Below are positions 34,785-42,660 of a DNA stretch of 62,776 nt, in pieces. Source of the stretch: an uncultured Alistipes sp. (lineage in GTDB: Bacteria; Bacteroidota; Bacteroidia; Bacteroidales; Rikenellaceae); contig CAJTYA010000016.1 in the NCBI GenBank assembly GCA_910583985.1, forward strand, positions 1-62,776, in the 5' to 3' direction. Under the pieces are notes generated by a model. It did no database searches, had not been told where the DNA came from, and saw nothing but the letters and a program-made list of their open reading frames with translations. Every line of letters starts with the position of its first letter. The stretch's first letter is position 1. Made by a program: the position numbers and the translations under genes.

Positions 34785-36346
34785 TACAACGGAATGTTAG
34801 AGTGTTTCTTGGGCGGATTGACCAGACGCTTGTTGGCGAGCGATTGCAGCGCGCGGATCACGCGGTAGCGCGTGTTGCGCGGTTCGATCACGTCGTCGAT
34901 GTAGCCGAATTTGGCCGCCACATAAGGGTTGGCGAACTTGTCGCGGTAGTCGGCTTCCTTCTGTGCGATGAATTCCGCTTTCTGCTGCGGGTCTTCGATG
35001 GCGGCGATCTCTTTCGACGAAAGCACCTCGATGGCGCCTTTGGGACCCATCACGGCGATTTCGGCCGTCGGCCATGCATAGTTGATGTCGCCGCGCAGGT
35101 GTTTGGAGCTCATCACGCAGTAGGCGCCGCCGTAGGCTTTGCGCAGGATGACGGTCACTTTGGGCACCGTCGCTTCGCCGTAGGCGAACAGCAGCTTGGC
35201 GCCGTGGATGATGATGCCGCCGTATTCCTGTGCCGTTCCCGGCAGGAAGCCCGGAACGTCGACGAACGTGACGATCGGAATGTTGAACGCATCGCAGAAG
35301 CGCACGAAGCGTGCCGCCTTGCGCGAGGCGTTGATGTCGAGCACGCCGGCAAGGAACTTGGGCTGGTTGGCGATGATACCCACGCTCTGTCCGTTGAAGC
35401 GGGCGAAGCCGGTGACGATGTTGGGCGCGAATTTGGGCTGGCATTCGAGGAAGTCGCCGTTGTCGACGACGGCATGGATGACGTCCAGCACGTTGTACGG
35501 TTTGTTCGGGTTGTCGGGGATGATGTCGTTGAGCACGTCGTCCATGCGGTCGATGGCGTCGGTGCAGTCCACCGTCGGCGCGTCTTCCATGTTGTTCGAC
35601 GGCAGGAAACTCAGCAGCCGGCGCAGCGTGGCGATGCCCTCCTCCTCGTTATCGACGACGAAATGGGCCACGCCGCTCTTGGCCGCGTGGACCGAGGCGC
35701 CGCCCAGTTGTTCCTGACTCACCTCTTCGCCCGTGACGGTCTTCACCACCTTGGGACCCGTTACGAACATGTAGCTCGTGCCCTGGTTCATCAGGATGAA
35801 GTCGGTCAGCGCGGGCGAATAGACGGCGCCCCCTGCGCAGGGACCGAAAATGGCCGAGATCTGCGGAATGACGCCCGAAGCCAGAATGTTGCGCTGGAAG
35901 ATTTCGGTATAGCCCGACAGGCTGTTCACGCCTTCCTGAATGCGTGCTCCGCCCGAATCGTTGATGCCGATGACCGGCGCCCCGTTTTTCATGGCCATGT
36001 CCATCACCTTGCAGATTTTGGCCGCGAAAGTTTCCGACAGCGAGCCGCCGAACACGGTGAAATCCTGCGAGAAGACGTAGACCAGACGGCCCTCGATCGT
36101 GCCGTAGCCCGTTACGACGCCGTCGCCGAAATAGGTCTCCTCTTCGAGGCCGAAGTTGTGGCAGCGGTGCGTGACGAACATGTCGAACTCCTCGAACGAT
36201 CCTTCGTCGAGCAGCATGGCAATGCGTTCGCGAGCCGTCTTTTTGCCTTTTTTGTGTTGCGAGTCGATCCTTCTCTGGCCGCCTCCGAGTCTCGCCTGCT
36301 GGCGATACTCCATCAGTTCCGTGATTTTTTTCTGTATTTCGCTCAT
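34784..36346 (-). CDS. methylmalonyl-CoA decarboxylase alpha / propionyl-CoA carboxylase beta subunit (carboxyltransferase)
   Basis: 520 residues of the crotonase-fold carboxyltransferase family. Acyl-CoA and biotin sites show as INDSGGARIQEGVNSLSGY, FGPCAGGAVYSPALTDF, FVDVPGFLPGTAQEYGGII and AYGGAYCVMSSKHLRGD. It moves the carboxyl group between methylmalonyl-CoA and biotin. With mce upstream and BCCP downstream it forms the propionate branch of the succinate pathway. Direction (decarboxylation with Na+ export, or carboxylation) depends on partners not in the window. The ATG of MSEIQKKITEL is the family start. Confidence 0.9.
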   Translation of the reverse strand: MSEIQKKITELMEYRQQARLGGGQRRIDSQHKKGKKTARERIAMLLDEGSFEEFDMFVTHRCHNFGLEEETYFGDGVVTGYGTIEGRLVYVFSQDFTVFGGSLSETFAAKICKVMDMAMKNGAPVIGINDSGGARIQEGVNSLSGYTEIFQRNILASGVIPQISAIFGPCAGGAVYSPALTDFILMNQGTSYMFVTGPKVVKTVTGEEVSQEQLGGASVHAAKSGVAHFVVDNEEEGIATLRRLLSFLPSNNMEDAPTVDCTDAIDRMDDVLNDIIPDNPNKPYNVLDVIHAVVDNGDFLECQPKFAPNIVTGFARFNGQSVGIIANQPKFLAGVLDINASRKAARFVRFCDAFNIPIVTFVDVPGFLPGTAQEYGGIIIHGAKLLFAYGEATVPKVTVILRKAYGGAYCVMSSKHLRGDINYAWPTAEIAVMGPKGAIEVLSSKEIAAIEDPQQKAEFIAQKEADYRDKFANPYVAAKFGYIDDVIEPRNTRYRVIRALQSLANKRLVNPPKKHSNIPL

Positions 36347-36443
36347 AACGTGTGTGTTTCTGGTTTTGCGGATGCGGCGGACATCGGCAGCTGCGAACGC
36401 TCTCGTGTTCGCAGGGCGCATCGAAGTTCCGCTCCGGCGGGTT

Positions 36444-36854
36444 TTATTTGTTTTTGTCTTCGCAGAGTTCGGTCAGCACGCCGCCCGTCGATTTGGGATG
36501 GAGGAACGCGATGCTGAGTCCTTCCGCTCCGCCGCGGGGTGCCTTGTCGATGAGCTGGATGCCGGCATCCGCGCATTCGGCCAGCCGGTCTTCGAGGTTT
36601 TCGACGGCGAAAGCTACGTGATGGACGCCCTCGCCGCGTTTTTCGATGAATTTGCCGATCGAGCCTTCGGGCGAAGTCGATTCGAGCAGCTCGATTTTGG
36701 TCTGTCCCACTTTGAAGAAGGCTGTTTTTACTTTTTGTTCGGCGACCTCTTCGATGTTGTAGCAGGGCGTGCCGAGCATTTTTTCCCAGTAGGGGATGGC
36801 GGTATCCAGGCTTTTGACTGCGATACCCAAATGTTCGATGTGAGAAACTTTCAT
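36444..36854 (-). CDS. mce: methylmalonyl-CoA epimerase
   Basis: 136 residues, VOC-fold. KVSHIEHLGIAVKSLDTAIP, EGVHHVAFAVENLED and the C-terminal GVLTELCED carry the metal ligands (two His and Glu). Interconverts R- and S-methylmalonyl-CoA between the mutase and the decarboxylase. First gene of the operon, with an exact TAAATTTG promoter element about 80 nt upstream; 97 nt separate it from the carboxyltransferase gene. Confidence 0.92.
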   Translation of the reverse strand: MKVSHIEHLGIAVKSLDTAIPYWEKMLGTPCYNIEEVAEQKVKTAFFKVGQTKIELLESTSPEGSIGKFIEKRGEGVHHVAFAVENLEDRLAECADAGIQLIDKAPRGGAEGLSIAFLHPKSTGGVLTELCEDKNK

Positions 36855-36932
36855 GGTGGACGTTATTTTTAAGTTAGTGTCGTCTGTGTGCGGGACGGCT
36901 TCGCGCGGGGCTGTCGCCGTCCCTCGATTCTA

Positions 36933-36940
36933 CAAATTTA
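36933..36940 (-). promoter_or_regulatory. mce operon promoter
   Basis: Minus-strand TAAATTTG, exact match to TAnnTTTG, 79 nt before the mce ATG. Confidence 0.6.
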
Positions 36941-37055
36941 GAATTTTTCTGTTAAAATACGGAACAATCGTCGAAAAGTTTATCTTCCGCAGACCGGACG
37001 CCGACCCCGGTCCTCCCCTCCGGTCGAGGACGGGAACGGCGGTCTGCGGGGTGTT

Positions 37056-37396
37056 TTTGTTCCGAAAACCGGCTTTGTCCGCCGGGGACCGGGACGAAGC
37101 ATGACGATCGCCGTTCTTTTCGTCGGATATTTTTTCTATATTTGTTTCGAAGAACCGACTCTGTCGCCGCGAACCGGGCTTTGCCCGACATTCGCTGTTC
37201 TTCTCGACGAATATATCGGATTATATTTGTTTCGAAGAACCGGCAGTGCCGCCGCGAACCGGGCTTTGCCCGACATTCGCTGTTCTTCTCGACGAATATA
37301 TCGAATTATATTTGTTTCGAAGAACCGGCAGTGCCGCCGCGAACCGGGCTGTGTCCGGCGTTCGCTGTTCTTTGTTACAACTAATATGTATATTTG
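37056..37396 (+). repeat. tandem 85-bp repeats carrying promoter elements and hairpins
   Basis: Four head-to-tail units at 37056, 37141, 37226 and 37311, exactly 85 bp apart. The second and third differ at about five positions; the fourth matches the third over its first 40 bp and then diverges; the first is degenerate. A TATATTTG spans each of the first three unit junctions (37137-37144, 37222-37229, 37307-37314), and a fourth copy follows at 37389-37396. Inside a unit GAAGAAC pairs with GTTCTTC across about 50 nt, and CGGGC-TTT-GCCCG forms an inner hairpin. They fill the gap between divergent mce and the thioredoxin-like gene. There are no unique spacers, so this is not CRISPR. Confidence 0.85.
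37389..37396 (+). promoter_or_regulatory. proximal promoter of the thioredoxin-like gene
   Basis: TATATTTG, the last of four such elements, 21 nt before the ATG. The three upstream copies could start longer transcripts over the same gene. Confidence 0.55.
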
Positions 37397-37417
37397 TACG
37401 GATTAAATCTCAAGCGT

Positions 37418-37888
37418 ATGAAAAGGATATGGATGGCGATGGGGATACTCCTCTTGTGGGCGTCGGTATCTCACGCGCAGAACATCATAACGGGCGAGAA
37501 GGCGCCCGAACTCAAGACGGGCGAATGGCTCTCGAAGGGAAACTATACGGGCAGCGGCAAGGCCACCGTCATCGAATTCTTTTTCTCCCGCAGCGAACCG
37601 AGCATGAAGCGGCTTTCGGTGCTCGACGGTTTCGTCCGCAGCTACGGCGACAGCGTGGGCGTGGTGTTGCTGGCCCGCGAACCCCGCGAGCAGGTCGGCG
37701 AGGCCGTGAACGGCAAAGGCTACGGCTTCGGCGTGGCGCTCGACGACAACGGCAAGACGTTCGATGCCTACGGCGTGCAGTTCGTGCCGTTCGCCGTGCT
37801 GTACGATGCCAAGGGGAAAATCCTCTGGTTCGGCAATTCCTCCAAGTTCGGCAACGACGAGCTCGAAAGGGCGATGGGCTGGAAATAA
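37418..37888 (+). CDS. thioredoxin-fold (TlpA/AhpC-like) exported protein lacking the CXXC
   Basis: 156 residues. MKRIWMAMGILLLWASVSHA is a signal peptide. GEKAPELKTGEWL and KATVIEFFFSRSEPSMKRLS align with the redoxin opening and active-site strand, but the CxxC position reads SRSEPS, so no redox cysteine pair exists and no other Cys is present. The cis-Pro region FVPFAVLYDAKGKILWFG is kept. It is probably a non-redox, binding or scaffold member in the periplasm. Expression would be driven from the 85-bp promoter repeats just upstream. Confidence 0.75.
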   Translation: MKRIWMAMGILLLWASVSHAQNIITGEKAPELKTGEWLSKGNYTGSGKATVIEFFFSRSEPSMKRLSVLDGFVRSYGDSVGVVLLAREPREQVGEAVNGKGYGFGVALDDNGKTFDAYGVQFVPFAVLYDAKGKILWFGNSSKFGNDELERAMGWK

Positions 37889-37934
37889 GCCCTCCGGAGC
37901 TTTTCCGCACGGAGGGGCGGAATCGGCGATATAC

Positions 37935-37974
37935 GAAAAAGCGCGGTCTGTCGGAAGACAGACCGCGCTTTTTC
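37935..37974. terminator. perfect 18-bp bidirectional terminator
   Basis: GAAAAAGCGCGGTCTGTC (37935-37952) pairs perfectly with 37957-37974 around a GGAA tetraloop, with A-tract and T-tract on the two sides. It serves both the thioredoxin-like gene and clpX, which converge here. Confidence 0.9.
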
Positions 37975-38021
37975 GTTTCCGTACCGGACCCGGAAGACCG
38001 TGCGGTTTCCGGGCGGACGAT

Positions 38022-39278
38022 CTAACCGGCGGAACGGAGACGTTCGACGTTTCCGTTCTCGATTTTGTTTCGGGCGTAGTCGGCCGTGATTTCGAAGCGT
38101 TTCGTGTCGCTGCGTCCCGGCATTTCGAACATGGCGTCCATCATGACGGCCTCGCAGATCGAACGCAGTCCGCGTGCGCCCAACTTGTATTCGACGGCCT
38201 TGTCCACGATATATTCCAGCGCCTCGTCCGAGAACGAGAGCTCGATGCCGTCCATTTCGAACAGCTTGGCATACTGGCGGGTGATCGCGTTTTTCGGCTC
38301 GGTGAGGATCGAGCGCAGCGCCGTGCGGTCGAGCGGTTCCAGATAGGTCAGCACCGGGATACGGCCGATGAGTTCGGGAATCAGACCGAACGACTTGAGG
38401 TCCTGCGGCTGGATGTACTGCATGATGTTCTGCCGGTCCACCCGCTCCTTCTGCGACTGTCCGTAGCCCACGACCTGCGTATTGAGCCGCTGGGCGATTT
38501 TCTTTTCGATGCCGTCGAAGGCGCCGCCGCAGATGAACAGGATGTTCGACGTGTCGACCTGAATGAATTTCTGGTCGGGATGTTTGCGGCCTCCCTGCGG
38601 CGGGACGTTCACTACGGTGCCTTCGAGAATCTTCAGCAGCGCTTGCTGCACGCCCTCGCCCGATACGTCGCGCGTGATGGACGGGTTGTCTCCCTTGCGG
38701 GCGATCTTGTCGATCTCGTCGATGAAGACGATGCCCCGCTGGGCCTGTTCCACGTCGTAGTCCGCTGCTTGCAACAGCCGCGAGAGAATGCTTTCGACGT
38801 CTTCGCCCACGTAGCCCGCTTCGGTCAGTACGGTGGCGTCCACGATCGTGAAGGGCACTTTGAGCAGTTTGGCGATCGTGCGGGCCAGCAGTGTCTTGCC
38901 CGTGCCGGTCCGGCCGACCAGCATGATGTTCGACTTGTCGATTTCGATGGTCTTGTCGCCGGCCTCTTCGTGCATGAGGCGTTTGTAGTGGTTGTAGACG
39001 GCTACGGCCATGTGGCGCTTGGCGCCGTCCTGTCCGATCACGTACTGGTCGAGAAAAGCCTTGATTTCGGCCGGTCGGAGCAGTTCCTCGATGCGCATCG
39101 GGCGCGTTTTCCGTTTGGCGGGCCGGTTGCTCTCCATCAGCAGCGCGTGTCCGTGTTCGATGCACTGGTCGCAGATGTTCGCCCCGTCGCCGGCGGAGAA
39201 CAGGACGCCGACCTCGTTGCGGGGCAGGCCGCAGAACGAGCAGCGGTCGGTCGTGTCGTCAGTAGTTTTTTTCCCCAT
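38022..39278 (-). CDS. clpX: ATP-dependent Clp protease ATP-binding subunit ClpX
   Basis: 418 residues. The N-terminal zinc finger uses Cys 13, 16, 36 and 39 (CSFCGLPRNEVG, ICDQC). Walker A is GRTGTGKT, Walker B FIDEIDKIAR, and the pore loop GYVGED plus sensor-2 GARGLRS are present. It unfolds tagged proteins and threads them into ClpP. It lies 79 nt after clpP and is the last gene of the cluster before the shared terminator. Confidence 0.95.
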   Translation of the reverse strand: MGKKTTDDTTDRCSFCGLPRNEVGVLFSAGDGANICDQCIEHGHALLMESNRPAKRKTRPMRIEELLRPAEIKAFLDQYVIGQDGAKRHMAVAVYNHYKRLMHEEAGDKTIEIDKSNIMLVGRTGTGKTLLARTIAKLLKVPFTIVDATVLTEAGYVGEDVESILSRLLQAADYDVEQAQRGIVFIDEIDKIARKGDNPSITRDVSGEGVQQALLKILEGTVVNVPPQGGRKHPDQKFIQVDTSNILFICGGAFDGIEKKIAQRLNTQVVGYGQSQKERVDRQNIMQYIQPQDLKSFGLIPELIGRIPVLTYLEPLDRTALRSILTEPKNAITRQYAKLFEMDGIELSFSDEALEYIVDKAVEYKLGARGLRSICEAVMMDAMFEMPGRSDTKRFEITADYARNKIENGNVERLRSAG

Positions 39279-39357
39279 AAGTCGAGTATTGGGAATTTCC
39301 GGCGGAACGCACCGTCCCGCCGGAAATTCGGATTGTGGTCCGTACCGGGGACGGACG

Positions 39358-40032
39358 TTATTTCTTTCTTGCGGTGAGCACTTCGTCGATCAGACCGTAG
39401 GCTTTGGCTTCCGGAGCGGTCATCCAATAGTCGCGGTCGGCGTCCTTTTCGATCTTCTTGAGGCCGACGCCCGAATGCTGCGAAAGAATTTCGTACAGCT
39501 CCTTTTTCGTGCGCATGATCTGTCGGGCCGTGATTTCGATGTCGGATGCCTGACCCTCCACGCCACCGAGCGGCTGGTGGATCATCACCCGTGAGTGGGG
39601 CAGGGCCGAGCGTTTGCCGGCGGCTCCGGCCGTCAGCAGCACGGCGCCCATGCTGGCCGCCAGCCCCGTACAGATCGTAGCCACGTCCGGCGAAACCAGT
39701 TGCATCGTATCGTAGATGCCCAGTCCGGCGGTCACCGAACCGCCCGGCGAATTGATGTAGATCTGGATGTCCTTGTCCGGATCGACCGATTCGAGGAACA
39801 GCAGTTGCGCTTGGATGATGTTGGCCGCATCGTCGTGGACAGGGCAGCCCAGAAAGATGATCCGGTCCATCATCAGCCGCGAGAAGACGTCCATCGTAGC
39901 CACGTTCATCTGTCTCTCCTCGATGATCGTGGGCGAGATGTAGTCCTGCGTGATCGTCTTGAACCGGTGCAGCTTCAGGCTGCCGATGCCGGCGTGTCCG
40001 GTCGCGTATTTTTCGAATTCGCTTTTGCTCAT
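39358..40032 (-). CDS. clpP: ATP-dependent Clp protease proteolytic subunit ClpP
   Basis: 224 residues. Catalytic Ser S127 in GLAASMGAVLL, His H152 in HSRVMIHQPLGG, and the Asp in the following handle region. YINSPGGSVTAGLGIYD lines the chamber. Forms the barrel used by ClpX and probably ClpC (also in this window). No other clpP copy is seen nearby. Confidence 0.95.
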   Translation of the reverse strand: MSKSEFEKYATGHAGIGSLKLHRFKTITQDYISPTIIEERQMNVATMDVFSRLMMDRIIFLGCPVHDDAANIIQAQLLFLESVDPDKDIQIYINSPGGSVTAGLGIYDTMQLVSPDVATICTGLAASMGAVLLTAGAAGKRSALPHSRVMIHQPLGGVEGQASDIEITARQIMRTKKELYEILSQHSGVGLKKIEKDADRDYWMTAPEAKAYGLIDEVLTARKK

Positions 40033-40129
40033 ATCTTTTCGTTTTGTCGTTTGCCGAAACTTCAGGGTTCCCTTCCGTAACGAAACGGGTGGAGGCGGGC
40101 GGATATTGCCTTGTGCCGGGGCGGAAAAT

Positions 40130-40937
40130 CTACGGCCGCTCCTGCGGTAAGGCGCTGCGCACCAGCCGCACGACGGAAATCACGGGCCGGTGGTCCGAAG
40201 TTTCCGCCTCTCCGACCTCGGTCGACTCCAGCTCCCATGCCTCTGCCGGATAGCCGAACAGGTAGTCGATCCGTGCGGGGCCGTCCGGCCGGGAAGGTCG
40301 GTTCCGTGCCGCAGAGCATCCGCCAGCCGTTTTCGAGCAGGATGCGGATCGTCCGTTCGCCGGGTTTCGCGTTGAAATCCCCGCCGAGCAGCACCGGGCG
40401 GCCGAGCGCCCCGGCTTCCCGCACGAGGGTCCCGATCTGTTCGATGCGGCTTTGGGCGCTTCGGTGGTCGAGGTGGGTCGAGATGAAGACGACCGTGTCG
40501 CCCTGCGCCGTCTCGACGGTGGCCGCGAGCATCGCCCGCCGTTCGTCGTCCTCGTTGCGTCGGGGCAGCATCGTCTTACGGACTTCGGTGTAGGGCAGCC
40601 CGCTCAGGATGCCGATCCCGTACCAGCCTCCTGCATGGGGAATCGTTTTCCCGTAGAGCGGAAACATGCCCGTGCGGTATCCCAGCTCCGAGACAAAATC
40701 CTTGCCGTGCTGGTGCATGGCGTTCGGACGAGCGGTCTTGCAATCGACTTCCTGCAGGGCCGCCAGATCGGGCCGTGCGTCGCGTATCGTTCCGGCCAGT
40801 TCTTCGAGCGAGGCACGCTCTCCGAAGCGGAGGTTGTAGGTCATGATACGCAGCCTCGTCGTGTCGCTCTGGGCGAAAACGGCGATACTTCCCATGACAA
40901 GCAGCGCCGACAGAAAGAATTTTTTCGGGAATCCCAT
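40130..40937 (-). pseudogene. endonuclease/exonuclease/phosphatase-family protein, frameshifted
   Basis: A secreted EEP-fold phosphodiesterase: signal peptide MGFPKKFFLSALLVMGSIAV, then RIMTYNLRFG, ALQEVD (catalytic Glu), FISTHLDHRS and LLGGDFNAKPGERT. After PTFPA near 40281-40293 the frame slips by one base. The next frame gives DGPARIDYLFGYPAEAWELE and then the essential TSDHRPVISVVRLV, ending at 40132-40130. As written, the protein instead reads through unrelated residues to 40062 and loses the SDH motif. It could be a pseudogene or a sequencing error in the GC-rich run GGCCGTCCGGCCGGG. It sits between tig and clpP. Confidence 0.75.
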
Positions 40938-40959
40938 CTTTTTCTCGCTTTTCGTGCAA

Positions 40960-40983
40960 AAGGCGCGGTAAAAGCCGCGCCTT
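40960..40983 (-). terminator. tig terminator
   Basis: AAGGCGCGG pairs with CCGCGCCTT around a 6-nt loop; on the minus strand TTTT follows. Lies about 30 nt after the tig stop. Confidence 0.6.
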
Positions 40984-41013
40984 CGTACAAGTGAACCGTG
41001 TGTCCGACGGTCT

Positions 41014-42342
41014 CTATTGAGCCTTTTCGACCAGTTTGCCGAAATCTTCGGGCGAAACCTTTTTCGAAGAGACGGTGATCTGCGGCGTTACCGCGTCGAT
41101 CACTTTGCGTTCGAATATCTTTTCGTAGATTTTGCGGTTCTCTTCCTTGTTGTCGAGGATGCTCTTGGCATAGTTGCCCAGCATTTCGTCGTTCACCTGA
41201 TTCATGCCGTAGTAGGCGAACTGCATGGCGGCCATCGCCTTGGCTTCGTTCATGGCGTCTTCGGGCGTCGCTTCGAGTTTCAACTCGTCGATGTAGTGCT
41301 TCTGGATGAGGTTCCAGCGCATCATGTCGAGGAACTGGGCGAAATCCTTCTCGATGTCCGCCATCGAGAACTTGCCTTCGTTGATCGTGTAGAGCCAGTT
41401 CTTGAGGAAGTCTTCCGGCATGGCCAGATCGGCTTTCTTGAGCAGGAACTTGCGCACGTCGATCGTGAACAGGTATTCGGTTTCGCGGGCCAGATCGGCG
41501 GCGATCTTCTCTTCGATATGTTTTTCGAACGCTTCGGCCGTCGTCACGTCGCCTTCGGGGAAGGCCATCTTGAAGAACTCCTCGTTGATTTCGGGTTCGG
41601 CGAACTTGCGGATTCTCGTGATCGTCAGCTTATAGTTCGGGTCCATGCCTTCGAGTTCGGCTTCCTTGACGCCGAGCACCGAAGCCCGCTGCGAAGGCGT
41701 CTTGTAGAGTTTGGTGACGTCCACGTCCATCGTGTCGCCCGTTTTCTTGCCGATGAACGGAGCGCGTTCCTCGTCGCTCATGCCGATGAGGCCCACGTAG
41801 GCTTCCTCGATCTTGGTTTCGCCCTGTTCGAGCGTCACGTCGAGCGCCTCTTCCTTTTCGACGGCTTCCGCATCGACCAGCTTGCCGAAGCGGCGCAGGA
41901 AGTTGCTGCGGTATCCTTCGCGCATCTTGTCCTCGATCTCGATCGTATAGCGGGTGATCTTGTCCTTCTTGCTCAGGTCGATCTTCACTTCGGGAGCGAT
42001 CCCGGCTTCGAACACGAATTCGTATTCGGTATCGTTGTCGAAATCCAACGGCTGCTGCTTTTCGCTCGGAATCATGTCGCCCACGGTGGCGATCTTTTCC
42101 TGTTCGATGTAGTCGAAGCAGGCTTTCGAGGCGGCGCGGTAGGCTTCTTCGGCCACGACGCCCTTGCGGTACATCCTGTTGATGACGCTCATGGGAACCA
42201 TCCCCGGACGGAAACCCGGAATGTTGGCTTTGCGCTTGTAGGTGCGAAGCGCTTTGTCCACGGCTTCGTTGTAGTCGGCCTCGCCGACGGTTACCTTGAA
42301 CAGGGCGGTGCGGTTTTCAAGATTTTCTCTGACGATGTTCAT
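41014..42342 (-). CDS. tig: trigger factor
   Basis: 442 residues, ribosome-bound chaperone. The N-terminal ribosome-binding domain shows YKRKANIPGFRPGMVPMSVI with the GFRPGMVP signature, near-universal for the family. The middle region shows only weak FKBP similarity, as is common in Bacteroidetes, and the C-terminal arms end with AVTPQITVSSKKVSPEDFGK. Forms the usual tig-clpP-clpX neighbourhood, interrupted here by the EEP gene. Confidence 0.92.
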   Translation of the reverse strand: MNIVRENLENRTALFKVTVGEADYNEAVDKALRTYKRKANIPGFRPGMVPMSVINRMYRKGVVAEEAYRAASKACFDYIEQEKIATVGDMIPSEKQQPLDFDNDTEYEFVFEAGIAPEVKIDLSKKDKITRYTIEIEDKMREGYRSNFLRRFGKLVDAEAVEKEEALDVTLEQGETKIEEAYVGLIGMSDEERAPFIGKKTGDTMDVDVTKLYKTPSQRASVLGVKEAELEGMDPNYKLTITRIRKFAEPEINEEFFKMAFPEGDVTTAEAFEKHIEEKIAADLARETEYLFTIDVRKFLLKKADLAMPEDFLKNWLYTINEGKFSMADIEKDFAQFLDMMRWNLIQKHYIDELKLEATPEDAMNEAKAMAAMQFAYYGMNQVNDEMLGNYAKSILDNKEENRKIYEKIFERKVIDAVTPQITVSSKKVSPEDFGKLVEKAQ

Positions 42343-42429
42343 TATTATCTTGCGTTTGTTTGAGTTTTGCCGGATTTTAACCCATAAGACCGCCCTGCGA
42401 CAGCGTCACCGGCGGTCTTGCGGAAAAGT

Positions 42430-42510
42430 GCGGATAAAGGGACTCGAACCCCCACGCCGTTAGGCACCAGATCCTAAGTCTGGCGCGGCTACCAATTACG
42501 CCATATCCGC
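42430..42510 (-). tRNA. tRNA-Leu (anticodon UAG)
   Basis: 81 nt on the minus strand. Acceptor arms GCGGATA/TATCCGC pair; the anticodon loop CTTAGGA within CCAGA/TCTGG gives UAG. A long variable arm (TGCCTAACGGCGT) and GGTTCGAGTCC T-loop fit a class II leucine tRNA. CCA is not encoded. A hairpin (42386-42394 with 42411-42419) follows. Confidence 0.95.
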
Positions 42511-42520
42511 ATAAGCCGGA

Positions 42521-42528
42521 CAAAGATA
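42521..42528 (-). promoter_or_regulatory. tRNA-Leu promoter
   Basis: Minus-strand TATCTTTG with TTG 20 nt upstream, ten bases before the tRNA 5' end: both consensus elements at proper spacing. Confidence 0.7.
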
Positions 42529-42660
42529 GCGGTTTTTTTCGCAGCTTGCAACAAATCCGTTATAATTTGTCCGTGGGCGGGAGAACCTGCCTGCGGTCGG
42601 TATGACAGAGCCGAACGTGCTGGATGTGTGCGCGGAGCGGTTCTCTTCGTCCGTGCCGCA

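Noticed and set aside
37056..37396. CRISPR array
   Set aside because: Whole 85-bp units are repeated end to end with no unique spacers, and no cas genes are present.
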